Origin: Dyella choica
GTDB taxonomy: Bacteria > Pseudomonadota > Gammaproteobacteria > Xanthomonadales > Rhodanobacteraceae
Assembly (NCBI RefSeq): GCF_003977665.1
Contig: NZ_RYYV01000009.1
Location: 124,001 to 188,000 of the forward strand
Direction: 5' to 3'
Length of the DNA: 64,000 bases
How positions within the stretch are numbered: the first letter of the stretch is position 1; each line of letters opens with the position of its first letter. Made by a program: the position numbers and the translations under genes. Positions 1-9,661 of this stretch are shown here, piece by piece. Below the pieces are notes generated by a model, which was given only the letters and a program-made list of their open reading frames with translations, was not told the origin of the DNA and ran no database searches.

Positions 1-1
1 C

Positions 2-1414
2 AACGGGCGCCCGCTCACTACCGCCTTGATGCGCCTGCTGGAAGGAAACCTGCCACGCCTGGTCGATTTTTCGCCCATGCCACAGATCCTCGCCATCGCC
101 CTGCTGGCCTTGGCCGGGGTGCTGATCGCGCGCCGCCACGCCATCCAGTCGCCATGGCTGGCCGCCATGCTCGTGCTGCCTTTGGGCGCGCAGCCGTTTT
201 TCCTGGAAAACCTCTCGTTCCGCTTTGACGCAGTCGCCATGGGTGCGTCTGTGCTGCTGGCCGTGCTCCCGGTGAGCGTGTGTCGTGACAACCTGCGCGG
301 CTTCGCCCTGGGAGCGCTTGCGCTGCTCGGTTGCCTGTGCAGCTACCAACCATGCCTGAACGTATTCCTGATCTTCATGCTGCTCGATCTGGTGGCGGCG
401 CAGGCTCGCGATGAGAAACCGCAGCGTGTGGCGCGACTGGCCGCGTTCTACGTCGGCGAGGCACTGCTGGCCATGCTCGTTTACCAATGGAAGGTGGCGC
501 CCTCGATCAAGGACTGGATCCACGAGCACAGCCAGATGATCCACAGCCCACAGCAGTGGGACGTGGTCATCGGCAATGCGAAGAACATGGCTGCCTTCCT
601 GCTTCACGCACTGGCGCGGCGCTGGACGCCCGTACTTGTCTGGCTCCTCGCGCTCACGGCATTGGCTCCCGCCACCATCGGCCTGCATTACGCGTTTGCA
701 TCCAGCGGGACGCGAACCCAGCCTATGTGGATCAGGTGCGGCCTGGCGCTCTTCGCGATCCTTCTGCCGTTAGTCGCCCTCGCCTGCGTGGCCGGCCCCA
801 TGTTGCTGCTGGTCTCGCCGATCATTTCGCCAAGGGTGTTTCCCGGGGTGGGCGCACTGATGGTCGCAAGCCTGGTCACCTTGCACATCGCATTGCGCAA
901 ATGGGGTGCCGGCTGGAGCCATGCGCTCTGCTTCACGGTAGCCGGAGTCTGGGCGCTGGGTATGCTGGGCTTTGCCAGCATCTACGGCAACGCGCTGTCC
1001 GCGCAAAAGCAATATGAAACGCAGATCGCCTCACAGCTTGCCAACGATCTGGCCGAGCTCCAGCAAAAACAGGGCATCACCCGCTTCCTGATGGACGGCT
1101 CGGCCGGCCTGTCGCCGCTTTCCGCCCATGCGGCCGAAGTCTTTCCGGTGCTCAACGTCCTGGTCTCGCCCTACCTGGTGGGGAACGACTTCCACTCGCG
1201 CAATTTCGTCAAGCTGTTCGGCACCGGACTGGACGAGGCCAGGCAGGATCCGACCGGCAATGCCGCGGCCGACGCGCTGCTGCTGCGTGCCTGTGATGCG
1301 CCGGCCGTCTACGTGAGAAACCGTTACGCGCTGCGCGTGGTCGACACTACCGCCGTGGTGACCTTCCCGGGCGGGCGTCCCTTGTCCTGTCCGGGCGGCT
1401 CGTCGAAGTCCTGA
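2..1414 (+). CDS. GtrII-like membrane glucosyltransferase, 5' truncated by window edge
   Basis: This is a polytopic membrane protein with about eight to ten hydrophobic segments and a hydrophilic C-terminal part from about residue 330. The frame is open from base 2, and the residues before the first possible start (NGRPLTTALMRLLEG) resemble the GRPL region found well inside GtrII-type proteins (Pfam Glucosyl transferase GtrII). The true start is therefore probably outside the window; the in-frame TTG/ATG at 26-31 is unlikely to be it. Members of this family are linked to glucosylation of O-antigen or cell-surface glycans at the inner membrane. The family call is by overall pattern only; the donor and acceptor are unknown. 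Confidence 0.6.
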   Translation, partial: NGRPLTTALMRLLEGNLPRLVDFSPMPQILAIALLALAGVLIARRHAIQSPWLAAMLVLPLGAQPFFLENLSFRFDAVAMGASVLLAVLPVSVCRDNLRGFALGALALLGCLCSYQPCLNVFLIFMLLDLVAAQARDEKPQRVARLAAFYVGEALLAMLVYQWKVAPSIKDWIHEHSQMIHSPQQWDVVIGNAKNMAAFLLHALARRWTPVLVWLLALTALAPATIGLHYAFASSGTRTQPMWIRCGLALFAILLPLVALACVAGPMLLLVSPIISPRVFPGVGALMVASLVTLHIALRKWGAGWSHALCFTVAGVWALGMLGFASIYGNALSAQKQYETQIASQLANDLAELQQKQGITRFLMDGSAGLSPLSAHAAEVFPVLNVLVSPYLVGNDFHSRNFVKLFGTGLDEARQDPTGNAAADALLLRACDAPAVYVRNRYALRVVDTTAVVTFPGGRPLSCPGGSSKS

Positions 1415-1485
1415 GCCGCCCCCATCGCAGCCCAAGCGGCATCCTGCCACGGGGAATACGATGGTCGGGGGAGTATCATGGCGGC

Positions 1486-1896
1486 ATGCAAGATGCAAAG
1501 CTCGATGCTGCACAAATCGCTCGACTCGTTGATCGCTTTTACGAGAAGGTGCGCGCCGATTCCCTGCTCGGCCCCGTGTTCAATGCCGCCGTTCACGACT
1601 GGGTCGAACACAAGCTCACGCTGACTTCCTTCTGGTGTTCCGTAGCTTTAGGCGCCAATAGTTATCGCGGAAACCCAATGGCCGTTCATCGCATGCTGCA
1701 CGGCATCCGCACCGAACATTTCGAGCGCTGGCTGTCGCTGTGGCAGAACACCACGCGCGAGGAACTGGACGAAGCCGGCGCCAGACTGATGCTTGGGCAC
1801 GCCGACCGTATCGGGCGCAGCCTGCGGCTGGGCATGGGCCTGCAGGAACGCATTGGCGTGCGCCCATTCTCCATTCCAGTGATCGGGCGCGGCTAG
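1486..1896 (+). CDS. Group III truncated haemoglobin
   Basis: This 136-residue protein is the right length for a 2-on-2 truncated globin. The N-terminal helix (LVDRFYEKVRADSLLGPVF), the WVEHKLTLTSFW segment and the region MLHGIRTEHFERWLSLW are typical of group III (TrHbP/ctb-like) globins, where the His of the EHFERWL segment would be the proximal haem ligand. It would be a cytosolic haem protein binding oxygen or NO; its physiological role is not shown by the context. It stands alone between a membrane protein and a long palindromic repeat. A G-rich stretch about 14 bases upstream is only a weak ribosome site. Confidence 0.8.
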   Translation: MQDAKLDAAQIARLVDRFYEKVRADSLLGPVFNAAVHDWVEHKLTLTSFWCSVALGANSYRGNPMAVHRMLHGIRTEHFERWLSLWQNTTREELDEAGARLMLGHADRIGRSLRLGMGLQERIGVRPFSIPVIGRG

Positions 1897-1944
1897 GCAC
1901 ACGCCCCGGCATTGACCTGCCGCCCCGTACGTCGGGCGCTGTTC

Positions 1945-2016
1945 GCGTAGGCTGGGATGACAATCCCAGCTTTGATCGCAGCCAACCGATGCTGGGATTG
2001 TCATCCCAGCCTACGC
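1945..2016. repeat. Family A palindromic repeat (double hairpin), copy 1
   Basis: A 26-base arm at 1945-1970 is repeated as a perfect inverted copy at 1991-2016, separated by 20 bases. Each arm is itself a hairpin (GCTGGGAT, four-base loop, ATCCCAGC), so the element can fold as one long stem or as two small ones. Related copies lie at 40358, 53675, 54928 and 63794. This architecture resembles REP/BIME-type elements. It lies between the globin gene and the convergent tpx gene. Confidence 0.85.
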
Positions 2017-2052
2017 AATGGTGCGTCACCAGGGTCGATGCTAACCAGTAGC

Positions 2053-2553
2053 TTACTGGAGAGCCTGCAGCGCAGCGTCGTAGTTGGGTTCGTGGGCGAT
2101 CTCCCCGACCAGCTCGGTATGCACCACCTTGTCTTGCTCGTCCAGCACCACCACGGCACGTGCAGCCAAACCGGTCAGCGGGCCGGACGCGATCGCCACG
2201 CCGTAGTCCTGCAGAAAATCATGGCCGCGCATGGTCGACAAGGTCACCACGTTGTCCAGACCTTCTGCACCACAGAAGCGCGCCTGGGCGAACGGCAGGT
2301 CTGCCGAAATGCACAGCACCACCGCGTTGTCGAGCTGACTGGCCTTCTCATTGAAGCGGCGCACCGATGTTGCGCAAGTCGGCGTGTCCACACTCGGGAA
2401 GATATTCAGCACCTTGCGCTTGCCGCTGAATTTGTCCAGCGCGGCATCGGACAGGTCCTTCGCCACAAGTTTGAACGCGGGCGCTTTGCTGCCAACAGCA
2501 GGTAGTTGGCCGTCGACTTGAACCGGATTGCCTTTGAGGGTCACTTGGGACAT
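2053..2553 (-). CDS. tpx: Thiol peroxidase Tpx
   Basis: This is an atypical two-cysteine peroxiredoxin that reduces hydrogen peroxide and alkyl hydroperoxides with thioredoxin. The 166-residue product has the peroxidatic Cys60 in PSVDTPTC and the resolving Cys94 in ARFCGAEG, the spacing expected for Tpx. The ATG at 2553 is preferred over an upstream in-frame ATG at 2586 because AGGAG lies seven bases before it and [11 protein letters not shown] is the family N-terminus. No signal peptide is present at this start. Tpx is usually cytosolic in xanthomonads and periplasmic-associated in some enterics. Confidence 0.95.
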   Translation of the reverse strand: MSQVTLKGNPVQVDGQLPAVGSKAPAFKLVAKDLSDAALDKFSGKRKVLNIFPSVDTPTCATSVRRFNEKASQLDNAVVLCISADLPFAQARFCGAEGLDNVVTLSTMRGHDFLQDYGVAIASGPLTGLAARAVVVLDEQDKVVHTELVGEIAHEPNYDAALQALQ

Positions 2554-2656
2554 ATGCTGCTCCTGGCGTCGGTGAGAAAGGGACACGCGAAGATAACGCC
2601 GACAGCCCTGCGCGTCACCCCTTCCTTTCCGGCCAGCACCCTGCGGGCACGGCAGC

Positions 2657-3640
2657 TTACTTCAGCGGCGAAACAACCTGCTCGATGGCGCCGAAGATCG
2701 AGGCGCCTTGGAGGTCGGTAATTTCGATCCGCAGCGTATCGCCAAACTTCAGGAACGGCGTGCTGGGCTTGCCGTCGCGCAACGTTTCCACTGTGCGCTG
2801 CTCAGCCAGGCAGGAAGCTCCCTTGCTGGTGTCCTGGTTGGCAATGGTGCCGGAGCCGACGATGCTGCCTGCGGTAAGCGGCCGCGTTTTCGCCGCATGC
2901 GCCACCAACTGCGCGAAGTTGAACTGCATGTCGACGCCGCACTCGGCTTCGCCGAACCACTGGCCATTGAGCCAGGTGCGCATCGGCAGATGCAGCTTCT
3001 CGCCTTGCCATGCATCGCCCAGTTCATCCGGCGTGACGAACACCGGCGACAGCGCCGAACGAGGCTTGGACTGCAGGAAGCCGAAACCCTTGGCCAATTC
3101 AGCCGGGATCAGGTTGCGCAGGCTGACGTCGTTGACCAGACCGACCAGCTGGATATGGGCGACGGCCTGTTCGGGAGTCACGGCCATCGGCACGTCGTCG
3201 GTGATGACGACCACCTCGGCTTCCAGATCGATGCCGTAGTCTTCACTAGGTACCACCACAGGATCACGCGGCCCCAGGAAACCTGCACCGGTTGCCTGGT
3301 ACATCAGCGGATCGACATAGAACGATTCGGGCACTTCCGCGCCACGCGCACGGCGAACGCGCTCCACGTGCGGCAGATAGGCACTACCGTCGACGAATTC
3401 ATAGGCGCGTGGCAGAGGTGCCGCCAGGACCGACGAATCCAACGCAAAAGCATCTGCCGCCTTGCCGGTATTGAGCTCGTCCGACAAGGCGTTCAAGCGC
3501 GGCGCAACATTCGACCAATCGTCCAGCGCCGCCTGCAGGGTCGATGCGATGCCGGTTGCCTTGACTGCCTGCTTCAAATCGCGGCTTACCACGATCAGCG
3601 TGCCGTCACGGCCACCTTCCTTGAGACTGCCCAGTTTCAT
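2657..3640 (-). CDS. fahA: Fumarylacetoacetase (FAH family)
   Basis: Fumarylacetoacetate hydrolase performs the last step of tyrosine breakdown, giving fumarate and acetoacetate. The 327-residue protein has the FAH fold with the metal-binding DLEAEVVV (Glu-x-Glu) and [12 protein letters not shown] (Asp) segments and the substrate-loop sequence [22 protein letters not shown] lies seven bases before the ATG. It follows hmgA and hppD on the same strand, so the three are probably one transcription unit. The expected maleylacetoacetate isomerase gene (maiA) is not in this cluster; it may lie elsewhere. Related FAH-family hydrolases exist, but the neighbours make the assignment firm. Confidence 0.9.
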   Translation of the reverse strand: MKLGSLKEGGRDGTLIVVSRDLKQAVKATGIASTLQAALDDWSNVAPRLNALSDELNTGKAADAFALDSSVLAAPLPRAYEFVDGSAYLPHVERVRRARGAEVPESFYVDPLMYQATGAGFLGPRDPVVVPSEDYGIDLEAEVVVITDDVPMAVTPEQAVAHIQLVGLVNDVSLRNLIPAELAKGFGFLQSKPRSALSPVFVTPDELGDAWQGEKLHLPMRTWLNGQWFGEAECGVDMQFNFAQLVAHAAKTRPLTAGSIVGSGTIANQDTSKGASCLAEQRTVETLRDGKPSTPFLKFGDTLRIEITDLQGASIFGAIEQVVSPLK

Positions 3641-3752
3641 GCGTTCACTCCGTCGGCTGCCTTATGCGCAACCTTCCACGTAATCGATCTGCGGCGACAC
3701 ATCTGCGCGCGCCCGCTTATTTTGCCAGTGACTGCCGTTTCGCACAGCCCGC

Positions 3753-5054
3753 TTACGCACGCTGCGGATCGAAATGCCTGGCGATGCCCTGCCAGCACTG
3801 GTAGTAGTCGTGCTGCAGCTGCGGCGCGTCGAGCGCCTGCCGGGTCGGATGGATCACCTTGCGCGTTTCGAACATGAAAGCCATCGTGCCAGTAATGTGA
3901 TCCGGTTTGCCGACGTCAGCCTTGCTGGCCTTTTCAAAGGTCGCCGCATCCGGACCATGTCCGCTCATGCAGTTGTGCAGGCTGGCGCCGCCCGGCGCGA
4001 AACCACCGGCCTTGGCGTCATAGACACCTTCGATCAGGCCCATGAACTCGCTGGCGACATTGCGATGGAAATACGGCGGCCGGAACGTACGCTCGGCCAC
4101 CAGCCAGCGCGGCGGGAAGATCACGAAATCCACGTTCGCGGTGCCGGGCGTGTCGCTCGGCGATGTAAGCACGGTAAAGATGGATGGATCAGGGTGATCC
4201 ACGCTGATGGAGCCCACCGTGTTGAAGCGGGTGAGATCGTATTTGTAGGGAGCATAATTGCCGTGCCAAGCCACTACGTCCAGCGGCGAGTGACCGATGC
4301 CTGCTTTCCACAATGCGCCCTGGAATTTCGCGACCAGCTCGAAATCGCCCTCGAGGTCTTCATAAGAAGCATGCGGGGCGAGGAAATCGCGCGGCAACGC
4401 CATGGAGTTGGCGCCGATCGGGCCCAGGTCAGGCAGGCGCAACAGCGCGCCGAAATTTTCCGCGACGTAGCCGCGTGCCTCAGCATCCAGCAGTTCCACG
4501 CGAAATCGCACACCACGCGGTATCACCGCGATTTCCAGCGGCTTGATTTGCAGCACGCCCAGCTCGGTGGCGATGTTGAGGCGCCCCAGCTGCGGCACGA
4601 TCAGCAGCTCGCCGTCCGCGTCGTAGAAGTAGCGTCCCTGCATCGAACGATTGGCGGCATACAGGTGGATGCCGCAACCGGCCTGCTCGGCCGGACCGCC
4701 GTTGCCGGCGATCGTCACCAGCCCGTCGACAAAGTCCGTCGGTGTAGACGGCAGCGGCCACGGGTCCCAGCGCAGCTGATTCGGGGTAGCGGGTGCTTCG
4801 TCGAAACGGTTGTGGAAGCTGGCATGGGCAAGCGGCTCGAACGGCTTGTGCATCGCAGCCGGCCGAATGCGGTACAGCCAGCTGCGCCGGTTGCCGTGGC
4901 GCGGCGCGGTGAAGGCAGTGCCGGACAACTGTTCCGCATACAAACCATGCGCTACCCGCTGTGGCGAATTCTGGCCCACCGGCAGCACGCCAGGAATGGC
5001 CTCGCTGGCGAACTCATTGCCGAAGCCGGATTGGTAGCCGTTCGATTCCATCAT
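3753..5054 (-). CDS. hmgA: Homogentisate 1,2-dioxygenase
   Basis: A non-haem Fe(II) ring-cleaving dioxygenase that converts homogentisate to maleylacetoacetate. The 433-residue length and the sequence [13 protein letters not shown] at the N-terminus are diagnostic. Iron ligands are expected in [18 protein letters not shown] (His and Glu) and in [13 protein letters not shown] (His), all present. Two consecutive ATGs begin the frame and neither has a strong ribosome site, so the start may be the second. The gene sits between hppD upstream and fahA downstream, in pathway order. Confidence 0.96.
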   Translation of the reverse strand: MMESNGYQSGFGNEFASEAIPGVLPVGQNSPQRVAHGLYAEQLSGTAFTAPRHGNRRSWLYRIRPAAMHKPFEPLAHASFHNRFDEAPATPNQLRWDPWPLPSTPTDFVDGLVTIAGNGGPAEQAGCGIHLYAANRSMQGRYFYDADGELLIVPQLGRLNIATELGVLQIKPLEIAVIPRGVRFRVELLDAEARGYVAENFGALLRLPDLGPIGANSMALPRDFLAPHASYEDLEGDFELVAKFQGALWKAGIGHSPLDVVAWHGNYAPYKYDLTRFNTVGSISVDHPDPSIFTVLTSPSDTPGTANVDFVIFPPRWLVAERTFRPPYFHRNVASEFMGLIEGVYDAKAGGFAPGGASLHNCMSGHGPDAATFEKASKADVGKPDHITGTMAFMFETRKVIHPTRQALDAPQLQHDYYQCWQGIARHFDPQRA

Positions 5055-5083
5055 GAAGTCGTTCTCGCACCATGCATTTTTCT

Positions 5084-5115
5084 GCCGCCATTCCCGCGAA
5101 AGCGGGAATGACGGC
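5084..5115. repeat. Family B palindromic repeat (CATTCCCGC hairpin)
   Basis: CATTCCCGC, a GAAA loop, then GCGGGAATG form a perfect nine-base stem, extended by a GCCG/CGGC pairing after one mismatch. It lies between hppD and hmgA. A related hairpin lies between pdhB and pdhC at 11744. It has no T-run, so it is more like a dispersed intergenic repeat than an intrinsic terminator, though it could stabilise mRNA ends. Confidence 0.75.
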
Positions 5116-5155
5116 GCCGAGAAAAAGACGTCGTCCCCTCCGAATGGGGAGCGCG

Positions 5156-6250
5156 TTATAGTACTCCGCGACGCATCTGATCACGCTCGATCGACTCGAA
5201 CAGTGCCTGGAAGTTGCCTTCGCCGAAGCCCTCGTTGCCCTTGCGCTGGATGATCTCGAAGAAGATCGGGCCAATGTTGTTCTGCGTGAAGATCTGCAGC
5301 AGTTTGCGCTGCTTGGTTTCCGGATCGGCGTCGATCAGGATCTTGTTCTTCTCCAGGCGCGGCACGTCCTCGCCGTGATTGGGGATACGCTGATTGATCA
5401 CCTCGTAATAGGTGTCCGGCGTATCCAGGAACTGCACGCCTTTGGCGCGCATCGCTTCCACCGTCTCGTAGATGTTGTCGGTGAAACAGGCGATATGTTG
5501 GATGCCTTCGCCGTGGTATGCGTCCAGGTATTCGTTGATCTGGCTCTTCGGGTCGCTCGATTCGTTGAGCGGAATGCGCACGATGCCGTCCGGCGCGGTC
5601 ATCGCCTTCGACACCAGGCCGGTCTTGGCGCCCTTGATGTCGAAGTAGCGGATCTCGCGGAAGTTGAACAGGCGCTCGTAGTAGTCCGACCACTTCTGCA
5701 TGTTGCCGAAGTAGAGGTTGTGCGTGAGATGGTCGATGAAGGTGAGGCCGAAGCCGAACGGATTTTGGGCGGTGCCGGGCACCGGTTCGTAGTCGCCGTC
5801 ATAGATGCTGCCGGCGCCGGCGTAGCGATCCACCAGGTACAGCATGCAATCGCCGATGCCCTTCACCACCGGCGCATCCACTGCCTTGCTATCGACCTTG
5901 GCCGTCAGCGTCTCGCCGCCATTGGCCAGCACCGCCTTCAGCACTTCACTCGCAGGCTTGCTGAAGCGGATCGCGAAGCCGCAGGCGCAAGGGCCATGCT
6001 TGGCGGCGAATTCGGCGGCGAAGGAATCCGGGTCTTCGTTCACCAGGAAGTTGACGCCGCCCTGGCGATAGACGGTAATCGGCCGGCGCTTGTGCTTGAG
6101 CACTGCGGCAAAGCCCATGTTCTGGAATAAGCTGTGCAGTTCGCCACTGCGGCCCGCCGGGGCGGCAAATTCAACGAATTCGAATCCGTTGATGCCCATG
6201 GGGTTCTCGAAGGTGGTGACCTGCATGCCGAGATTGGGTTGGGCGGTCAT
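5156..6250 (-). CDS. hppD: 4-hydroxyphenylpyruvate dioxygenase
   Basis: This Fe(II) enzyme converts 4-hydroxyphenylpyruvate to homogentisate, the substrate of the next gene. The 364-residue protein has two VOC-type domains. The iron ligands are visible as His in [14 protein letters not shown], His in [14 protein letters not shown], and Glu in [19 protein letters not shown]. The ATG at 6250 is chosen over one nine codons upstream because AGGAG lies eight bases before it and [19 protein letters not shown] is a typical start. It is the first gene of the hppD-hmgA-fahA unit and is transcribed divergently from a MarR regulator. Confidence 0.96.
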   Translation of the reverse strand: MTAQPNLGMQVTTFENPMGINGFEFVEFAAPAGRSGELHSLFQNMGFAAVLKHKRRPITVYRQGGVNFLVNEDPDSFAAEFAAKHGPCACGFAIRFSKPASEVLKAVLANGGETLTAKVDSKAVDAPVVKGIGDCMLYLVDRYAGAGSIYDGDYEPVPGTAQNPFGFGLTFIDHLTHNLYFGNMQKWSDYYERLFNFREIRYFDIKGAKTGLVSKAMTAPDGIVRIPLNESSDPKSQINEYLDAYHGEGIQHIACFTDNIYETVEAMRAKGVQFLDTPDTYYEVINQRIPNHGEDVPRLEKNKILIDADPETKQRKLLQIFTQNNIGPIFFEIIQRKGNEGFGEGNFQALFESIERDQMRRGVL

Positions 6251-6325
6251 GGCGCTCTCCTGGTGAAGTTGACGCACGACGGAGGCAGGGTCAGCGTGCC
6301 ACCATCAAGCTCAGCCCATCCTTAT

Positions 6326-6341
6326 AGTTACAATTGAAACT
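6326..6341. promoter_or_regulatory. Candidate MarR operator between hppD and the regulator
   Basis: AGTTACAATTGAAACT is a palindrome at 14 of 16 positions, in the short divergent gap between hppD and the marR-type gene. Size and symmetry suit a MarR dimer. A similar sequence occurs at 14173-14187 in front of the HxlR regulator. Binding is inferred, not shown. Confidence 0.5.
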
Positions 6342-6364
6342 AATTGCAAGGAACACCGCCGCAA

Positions 6365-6850
6365 ATGTCCCACCCGCGCAAGCCCGCCCCCGCCGGAGCC
6401 GAACACGCCCCCCTCGAACTGGAGCGTTTCCTGCCCTATCGACTGTCGATTCTTTCGAACACGGTGAGCCAGACGATCGCCAACGACTACCAGCGCCGTT
6501 ACGATCTCAGCATGACGGAGTGGCGCGTGATGGCGGTGCTGGCCCGATTCCACGGGCTTTCCGCGCGTGAAGTGGCGGAACGCACGGCGATGGACAAGGT
6601 GGCGGTCAGCCGGGCGTTGGCCCGCCTAGTCGAGGCTGGCCGAGTGCACCGGGAAACCCATGGCAACGACAAGCGCCGTTCCGTGCTGAGCCTGACCGAA
6701 GCCGGCTGGGTCATCCATGACGACGTGGCGCCGATGGCGCGCGCGCGCGAACGGGATGTGCTCGCCAAGCTCGACGAGGAAGAGCGCCAGTGGCTGACGC
6801 GCATCCTCGACAAACTGCTGGATGAGGTGCCTGGTTTGAACAGCCGGTGA
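6365..6850 (+). CDS. MarR-family transcriptional regulator, probably of tyrosine catabolism
   Basis: The 161-residue product has the winged helix-turn-helix of MarR proteins: LSMTEWRVMAVLARF, then the recognition segment LSAREVAERTAMDKVAVSRALARLVEAG, and the wing HGNDKRRSVLSLTEAG. It is divergent from hppD with a palindrome in between, so repression of the homogentisate pathway with release by a pathway intermediate is the likely role, by analogy with MarR-type regulators next to hppD genes. The start is taken at the ATG at 6365; an in-frame TTG at 6344 would extend it by seven residues and overlap no better ribosome site. Confidence 0.85.
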   Translation: MSHPRKPAPAGAEHAPLELERFLPYRLSILSNTVSQTIANDYQRRYDLSMTEWRVMAVLARFHGLSAREVAERTAMDKVAVSRALARLVEAGRVHRETHGNDKRRSVLSLTEAGWVIHDDVAPMARARERDVLAKLDEEERQWLTRILDKLLDEVPGLNSR

Positions 6851-6871
6851 GCGCTGAACGAGTTCAGCGCT
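6850..6871. terminator. Possible bidirectional terminator hairpin
   Basis: AGCGCTGAA, loop CGAG, TTCAGCGCT is a perfect nine-base stem between the convergent marR and POT transporter genes. There is no clear T-run on either strand, so termination is plausible but not certain. Confidence 0.4.
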
Positions 6872-6884
6872 GCATGCCTGCCAC

Positions 6885-8393
6885 TTACTTCACCCCGTGC
6901 ATCAAACGGTTCACCAACGGCGAAATCAGCAGCAGCAGGACGCCTGAGCCGGCCAGCACATAGAAGCAGAAGGTGAAGCCGCTCAGTGCCGAGGCCGCGG
7001 TCATGCCGGTGGCGCCGCTGATGTGCGAAGCCAGCATGCCGGAGAGGTTGCCCCCCAGCGCCGTGGACAGAAACCAGCCGCCCAGGCCCAGGCCCACCAG
7101 GCGTGGCGGGGCCAGCTTGGTCACCATCGACAGGCCGATCGGCGATAGGCACAGCTCGCCCACCGACTGGAACAGGTAGCACATCGCCAAGGGCCAGAAC
7201 GGAATCAGGCCGTGGCTGTCGAGCAGATGCGACAGCGCATAGATCAGGCTCAGGAAGCCGACGCCGTTGAACACCAGCCCCAGGCCGAACTTGCGTGGAA
7301 TGGAAGGCTCCTTGTGGCGGCGGGCCAGCACAGCCCAGGCAAACGCTGTCGCCGGCGCCAAGGCCACCACCCAAAGCGGCGTCATGGACTGGAACCAGCC
7401 CACCGGGAACACCCAGCCGCCGATCATCTGCCGATCCACCAGGTTTTCGGCCAGGAAATTGAAGGTAGTGCCGAACAGGTAATAGAACACCCAGAACAAC
7501 ACATTGAAGGCGAAGATGATCAGCATGGCGATCACGCGGTGGAGCTGCACCCGATCGTGGCGCAAGGCTTCGGCGACCAGCACCACCACCATGCCGACGA
7601 ACAGCACGCCCATCACCCATTGCAGGCCGACCGCACCGAGCTTGGCCAGCAGCAGATAAGTCACCGGCACCGCGACCGCGACGCCGACAAGCACTTTCGC
7701 TACGCGCATGCGGCTTTCGCTGCCCGGCGCCGGGCGCCCTACGCCGCGCAGGCCACGCCGCCCGAACCAGAACCACAACAGGCTCAGGAGCATGCCCACG
7801 CCGGCTGCCGCGAAGACGATGCGGAAGTTCTGCTGCAGCGGTGTCTTGGTGAAATAGCTGGCCATCCAGCCCGTGATCAGCGGCGCCAGGAAGGCACCGC
7901 AGTTGATGCCCATGTAGAACAGCGTAAAACCGCGGTCACGGCGTTCATCGCCTTGCGCATAGAGCTGCCCCACCATCGAGGAAATGTTCGGCTTGAACAA
8001 GGCGTCGCCCACGATGACCATCGCCAGGCCGAACAGCAAGGCATCGCGGCTGGGGATCATCAGCACGAACAAGCCCGCCGCCATGACCACGGCGCCAAGC
8101 AGGATCGAGCGCTGATAACCGATGATCTTATCGGCTACATACCCCCCGAACACACCGAAGGCGAACGCCAGCGCCACATAGGCTCCAAAGATGCTACTGG
8201 CCCAGCCTTGCCCGGTGGGATCGCCGTTGTAGAACTGCGCCACCGCATACAACGCCAGCACCCAGCTGAGGCTGTAGTAGGCGAAGCGCTCCCAAAACTC
8301 TGTCATGAACAGCATCCATAACGGTCGTGGATGACCGAACAGCTGCGGAAAGTCGGGCGTAGCTCGGACGCCGGCTTCGGAATGCTGGTTCAC
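6885..8393 (-). CDS. POT/PTR-family proton-coupled di/tripeptide transporter
   Basis: This 502-residue inner-membrane protein has about 12-14 membrane segments. The N-terminal FMTEFWERFAYYSLSWVLALY contains the ExxER-type motif of proton-coupled peptide transporters, followed by the GGYVADKIIGYQRSI loop, KPNISSMVGQLY and FYMGINCGAFLAPLI, all POT signatures. It would import di- and tripeptides with protons. Lying between tyrosine and tryptophan catabolic genes, it probably supplies peptide-derived amino acids. It is close to the DtpT/YdgR type; exact substrate range cannot be told. Confidence 0.92.
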   Translation of the reverse strand: MNQHSEAGVRATPDFPQLFGHPRPLWMLFMTEFWERFAYYSLSWVLALYAVAQFYNGDPTGQGWASSIFGAYVALAFAFGVFGGYVADKIIGYQRSILLGAVVMAAGLFVLMIPSRDALLFGLAMVIVGDALFKPNISSMVGQLYAQGDERRDRGFTLFYMGINCGAFLAPLITGWMASYFTKTPLQQNFRIVFAAAGVGMLLSLLWFWFGRRGLRGVGRPAPGSESRMRVAKVLVGVAVAVPVTYLLLAKLGAVGLQWVMGVLFVGMVVVLVAEALRHDRVQLHRVIAMLIIFAFNVLFWVFYYLFGTTFNFLAENLVDRQMIGGWVFPVGWFQSMTPLWVVALAPATAFAWAVLARRHKEPSIPRKFGLGLVFNGVGFLSLIYALSHLLDSHGLIPFWPLAMCYLFQSVGELCLSPIGLSMVTKLAPPRLVGLGLGGWFLSTALGGNLSGMLASHISGATGMTAASALSGFTFCFYVLAGSGVLLLLISPLVNRLMHGVK

Positions 8394-8541
8394 TTAAGAT
8401 TCCCCCGGGGGTATTGGACCTAAGAAGATGTAACGGGCCTGGTGCGTTCAAGTCAAACGCGATGCAGCAACTTTAGCCGCCGTCCCTGCCGCAGCCCATT
8501 GTGTTTGTGCCGGATTGATCGACGGTATGGGCTAAAAGCAC

Positions 8542-9393
8542 CTAAGTGCTGCCAAGCACCGTTCGCACATCCAGCAACTCCGGGAAAAATTCCAGCTCCA
8601 GCGCCTTCCTCAAAAACGCCACGCCCGAGGAACCTCCGGTACCAGGCCGGTGTCCGATGATCCGTTCCACCGTTTTCATATGGCGGAAACGCCAAAGCTG
8701 GAAACTCTCCTCGACGTCCACCAACTGCTCGCACATGTGGTACTCGGACCAAAACACCGAACGCTGTTCATAGATGCGCTTGAAGACCGGCAATAGACCC
8801 TCATGGCGCTGATACGGCTCACTCCAGTCCCGCTCCATCCTCTCGGCCGGCACGGCATGGCCGCGGCGGGCGAGGTAGCGCAGGAATTCGTCGTACAAGC
8901 CGGGGGTCTGCAGCACCTCGCGCAAACGCGCCTGTGCAGCCGGGTCATAGTCAAACACCTTCAGCATCTGCGCGTTCTTGTTGCCCAGCATGAATTCGAT
9001 CAGGCGGTACTGCAGCGACTGAAAGCCCGACGACGAACCCAGCGCGTCGCGGAATTCGAGGTATTCGGCCGGCGTCAGCGTCTCCAGCACTGCCCATTGC
9101 TCGAACAGCTGCCGCTGCACATGCTTCACGCGCGCAAGAACTTTCAGGCACTCGTTCACGTCGTCGATACGCAGATGAGCGATGGCCGCCGTCAGCTCAT
9201 GGATGACCAGCTTCATCCACAGCTCGGCCACCTGATGCATCACGATGAACAGCATTTCGTCGTGCTGCGGCGGCTGGGTGAGCGGCTGCTGTGCACCAAG
9301 CAATTGATCCAGCCGCAAATAGCCGGCATAGGTCATCCGGCCGCTCAGGTCCAGTTCGATGCCTGCCTCGAGGTCCCGCTGGTTATCCGTCAT
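8542..9393 (-). CDS. kynA: Tryptophan 2,3-dioxygenase
   Basis: This haem enzyme opens the indole ring of tryptophan to N-formylkynurenine, the first step of the kynurenine route. The 283-residue protein has [12 protein letters not shown] and [19 protein letters not shown] (substrate-side His), and the proximal-His segment [20 protein letters not shown], all characteristic. The ATG at 9393 begins the family-like [11 protein letters not shown]; an ATG three codons upstream is also possible, and neither has a strong ribosome site. No other kyn gene is adjacent, so the rest of the pathway must lie elsewhere. Confidence 0.95.
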   Translation of the reverse strand: MTDNQRDLEAGIELDLSGRMTYAGYLRLDQLLGAQQPLTQPPQHDEMLFIVMHQVAELWMKLVIHELTAAIAHLRIDDVNECLKVLARVKHVQRQLFEQWAVLETLTPAEYLEFRDALGSSSGFQSLQYRLIEFMLGNKNAQMLKVFDYDPAAQARLREVLQTPGLYDEFLRYLARRGHAVPAERMERDWSEPYQRHEGLLPVFKRIYEQRSVFWSEYHMCEQLVDVEESFQLWRFRHMKTVERIIGHRPGTGGSSGVAFLRKALELEFFPELLDVRTVLGST

Positions 9394-9661
9394 GACGCCC
9401 ATAAACCCGCAAAAAGATTCATGTTACCCGCTATGAAGAACGCCCACGTACGGGCTCGCATGCTGCAGTGTACCTTGCGGCGGAAAATGGCGCCCTGCTA
9501 TTAATTGGTGTTTGTCTGGGTCCAGAGGATGTTTTGACGGCACACACATCGCGGTAATGCCCGCGTAAAATACGTCAAAGCATCCTTAAGCGCGTTCGGC
9601 CCCACTGGATGGGCCGCGCCTCCCCCGCAGCGTTTTCCCCTACCCCACCCGGGAGCGAGTC

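Noticed and set aside
3774-5111. 445-codon plus-strand frame opposite hmgA
   Set aside because: Antisense to a strongly conserved gene, no recognisable domain.
7212-8321. 369-codon plus-strand frame opposite the POT transporter
   Set aside because: His/Gln-rich low-complexity translation antisense to a conserved transporter; a shadow of codon bias.
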